In this document: positions 63,308 to 64,000 of the stretch, piece by piece
How the letters are laid out: the number at the start of each line of letters is the position of its first letter
Numbering within the stretch: the stretch's first letter is position 1
DNA from: Chloroflexota bacterium
GTDB lineage: Bacteria > Chloroflexota > Anaerolineae > Aggregatilineales > Phototrophicaceae
Length of the DNA: 64,000 bases
Direction of reading: 5' to 3'
Assembly: GCA_028875185.1 (NCBI GenBank)
Contig: JAPPFH010000119.1
Span: 1 to 64,000, forward strand
Notes under the pieces: model-generated
Seen by the model: the letters and a program-made list of their open reading frames with translations, nothing else
What the model was told of the DNA's origin: nothing
Database searches by the model: none
Made by a program: the position numbers and the translations under genes

Positions 63308-64000
63308 CTAGCTGTCAAGCAGGTTTTCTTCATGGAGCGCGCGGCGCAGCACCTTGCCGATGAAAGAGCGCGGCAGCGCTTCACGGAACTCGATCTCCCA
63401 GGGCACGGCGTAGGCTTCCAGACGGCGCTTGCAGAGATCCAGCAATTCTTCTTTTGACAGGCTGCTATTCGCGCGCGGCACGACGAACGCCTTGATCTTT
63501 TGGTTTCCCGCTTCTCGTCCAACACCTACCACAGCCGCTTCCAGCACTTTATTGTGCTCATACAGCACTTCTTCCACATCACGCGGGTAGACGCTGTAAT
63601 CGCCGGTGAAGATCGTGTCGCGTTTGCGGCTGATAATTTTGAAGTAGCCCTCATCATCCATGACAGCGACATCGCCAGTGTGTAGCCAGCCGTCGCGCAA
63701 GACGGTCTCGTTTTCGCCGCCAGCGCGCCAGTAGCCGCCCATAACTTGCGGACCCTTTACGACTAACTCGCCGATCTGCCCGCGCGGCATATCAACGCCG
63801 CTGAGCAGATCGACAATCTTGGCATCGGTATTGGGCAAAGGGACGCCGATTGAGCCAACCTTGCGTAAGCCATAAAGCGGATTCGAATGCGTGACCGGGC
63901 TGGCTTCGGTCAAACCATATCCTTCGACGAGCCGCCCGCGAGTTAGCTTCTCGAAGGCTTCTTGCACTTCGACTGGCAAGGGCGCGGCGCCGCTGATGCA
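63308..64000 (-). CDS. Acyl-CoA ligase (AMP-forming), C-terminal part
   Basis: The C-terminal 231 residues of an adenylate-forming ligase whose start lies beyond the right edge of the window. Visible motifs are CISGAAPLP at the edge, EGYGLTEASPVTHSN, LHTGDVAVMDDEGYF, SRKRDTIFTGDYSVYP (hinge), and the C-terminal catalytic Lys in SFIGKVLRRAL. It is related to the ligase at 48496 but clearly divergent. The substrate is most likely a fatty acid. Confidence 0.9.
   Translation of the reverse strand, partial: CISGAAPLPVEVQEAFEKLTRGRLVEGYGLTEASPVTHSNPLYGLRKVGSIGVPLPNTDAKIVDLLSGVDMPRGQIGELVVKGPQVMGGYWRAGGENETVLRDGWLHTGDVAVMDDEGYFKIISRKRDTIFTGDYSVYPRDVEEVLYEHNKVLEAAVVGVGREAGNQKIKAFVVPRANSSLSKEELLDLCKRRLEAYAVPWEIEFREALPRSFIGKVLRRALHEENLLDS

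Overview
This window is about 64 kb of a bacterial chromosome, moderately GC-rich, and most likely from the Chloroflexota (Anaerolineae-like). That assignment is an inference from family content: zinc-ribbon/LysM secreted proteins, a BTAD-type regulator, a T-box-controlled valS, separate secD and secF, solo ABC binding proteins and a SxtJ/DUF5989/carbamoyltransferase cluster. There is no rRNA, CRISPR array, prophage or intact transposase.

Layout. 0-7 kb: tyrS, a CoA-transferase beta subunit, a solo peptide-type binding protein, secG, a CtpA-type protease and the CoA-transferase alpha subunit. 7-11 kb: a TPP riboswitch followed by a thiamine-type ABC transporter (binding protein, fused permease, ATPase). 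11-15.5 kb: purH, convergent with yajC-secD-secF. 15.5-25 kb: an envelope region with a secreted protein, a NERD-like membrane protein, a GT39-like glycosyltransferase, a five-LysM protein with a degenerate glycosidase barrel, and two overlapping paralogous LysM proteins. 25-33.6 kb: valS with a T-box leader, tRNA-Thr, mutL, a Ser/Thr kinase, a dGTPase and a SAM-hydrolase-family protein. 33.6-39.3 kb: a sugar operon (binding protein, two permeases, class II aldolase, ADP-dependent-type sugar kinase). 39.3-42.4 kb: selB and a coiled-coil protein. 42.7-45.7 kb: hisHAFIE, preceded by a consensus-like promoter, a leader peptide with four consecutive His codons and a terminator. 45.7-54 kb: a tandem DsbA-like protein, a thioesterase, an acyl-CoA ligase, a BTAD regulator, tRNA-Arg and gyrB. 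54-62.5 kb: a SxtI/J/K-like carbamoyltransferase cassette with four tandem SGNH-hydrolase paralogues. 62.5-64 kb: a Lon-N-domain protein and a truncated acyl-CoA ligase.

The three most notable points are these. (1) The his operon appears to be controlled by classical leader-peptide attenuation. (2) In the SGNH array, every spacer between copies holds a relic of the neighbouring Lon-domain gene's 3' end, and two clearly also hold a relic of the sxtJ-like gene's 5' end (the third only a trace), which exposes the unit of tandem amplification. (3) A MITE-like repeat family with 12-bp terminal inverted repeats occurs in three full and two partial copies, and some copies carry a nested 19-bp module.

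Three RNA-level controls (TPP riboswitch, T-box, His attenuator) lie within 40 kb. All functional statements come from reading motifs by eye; no database search was run.
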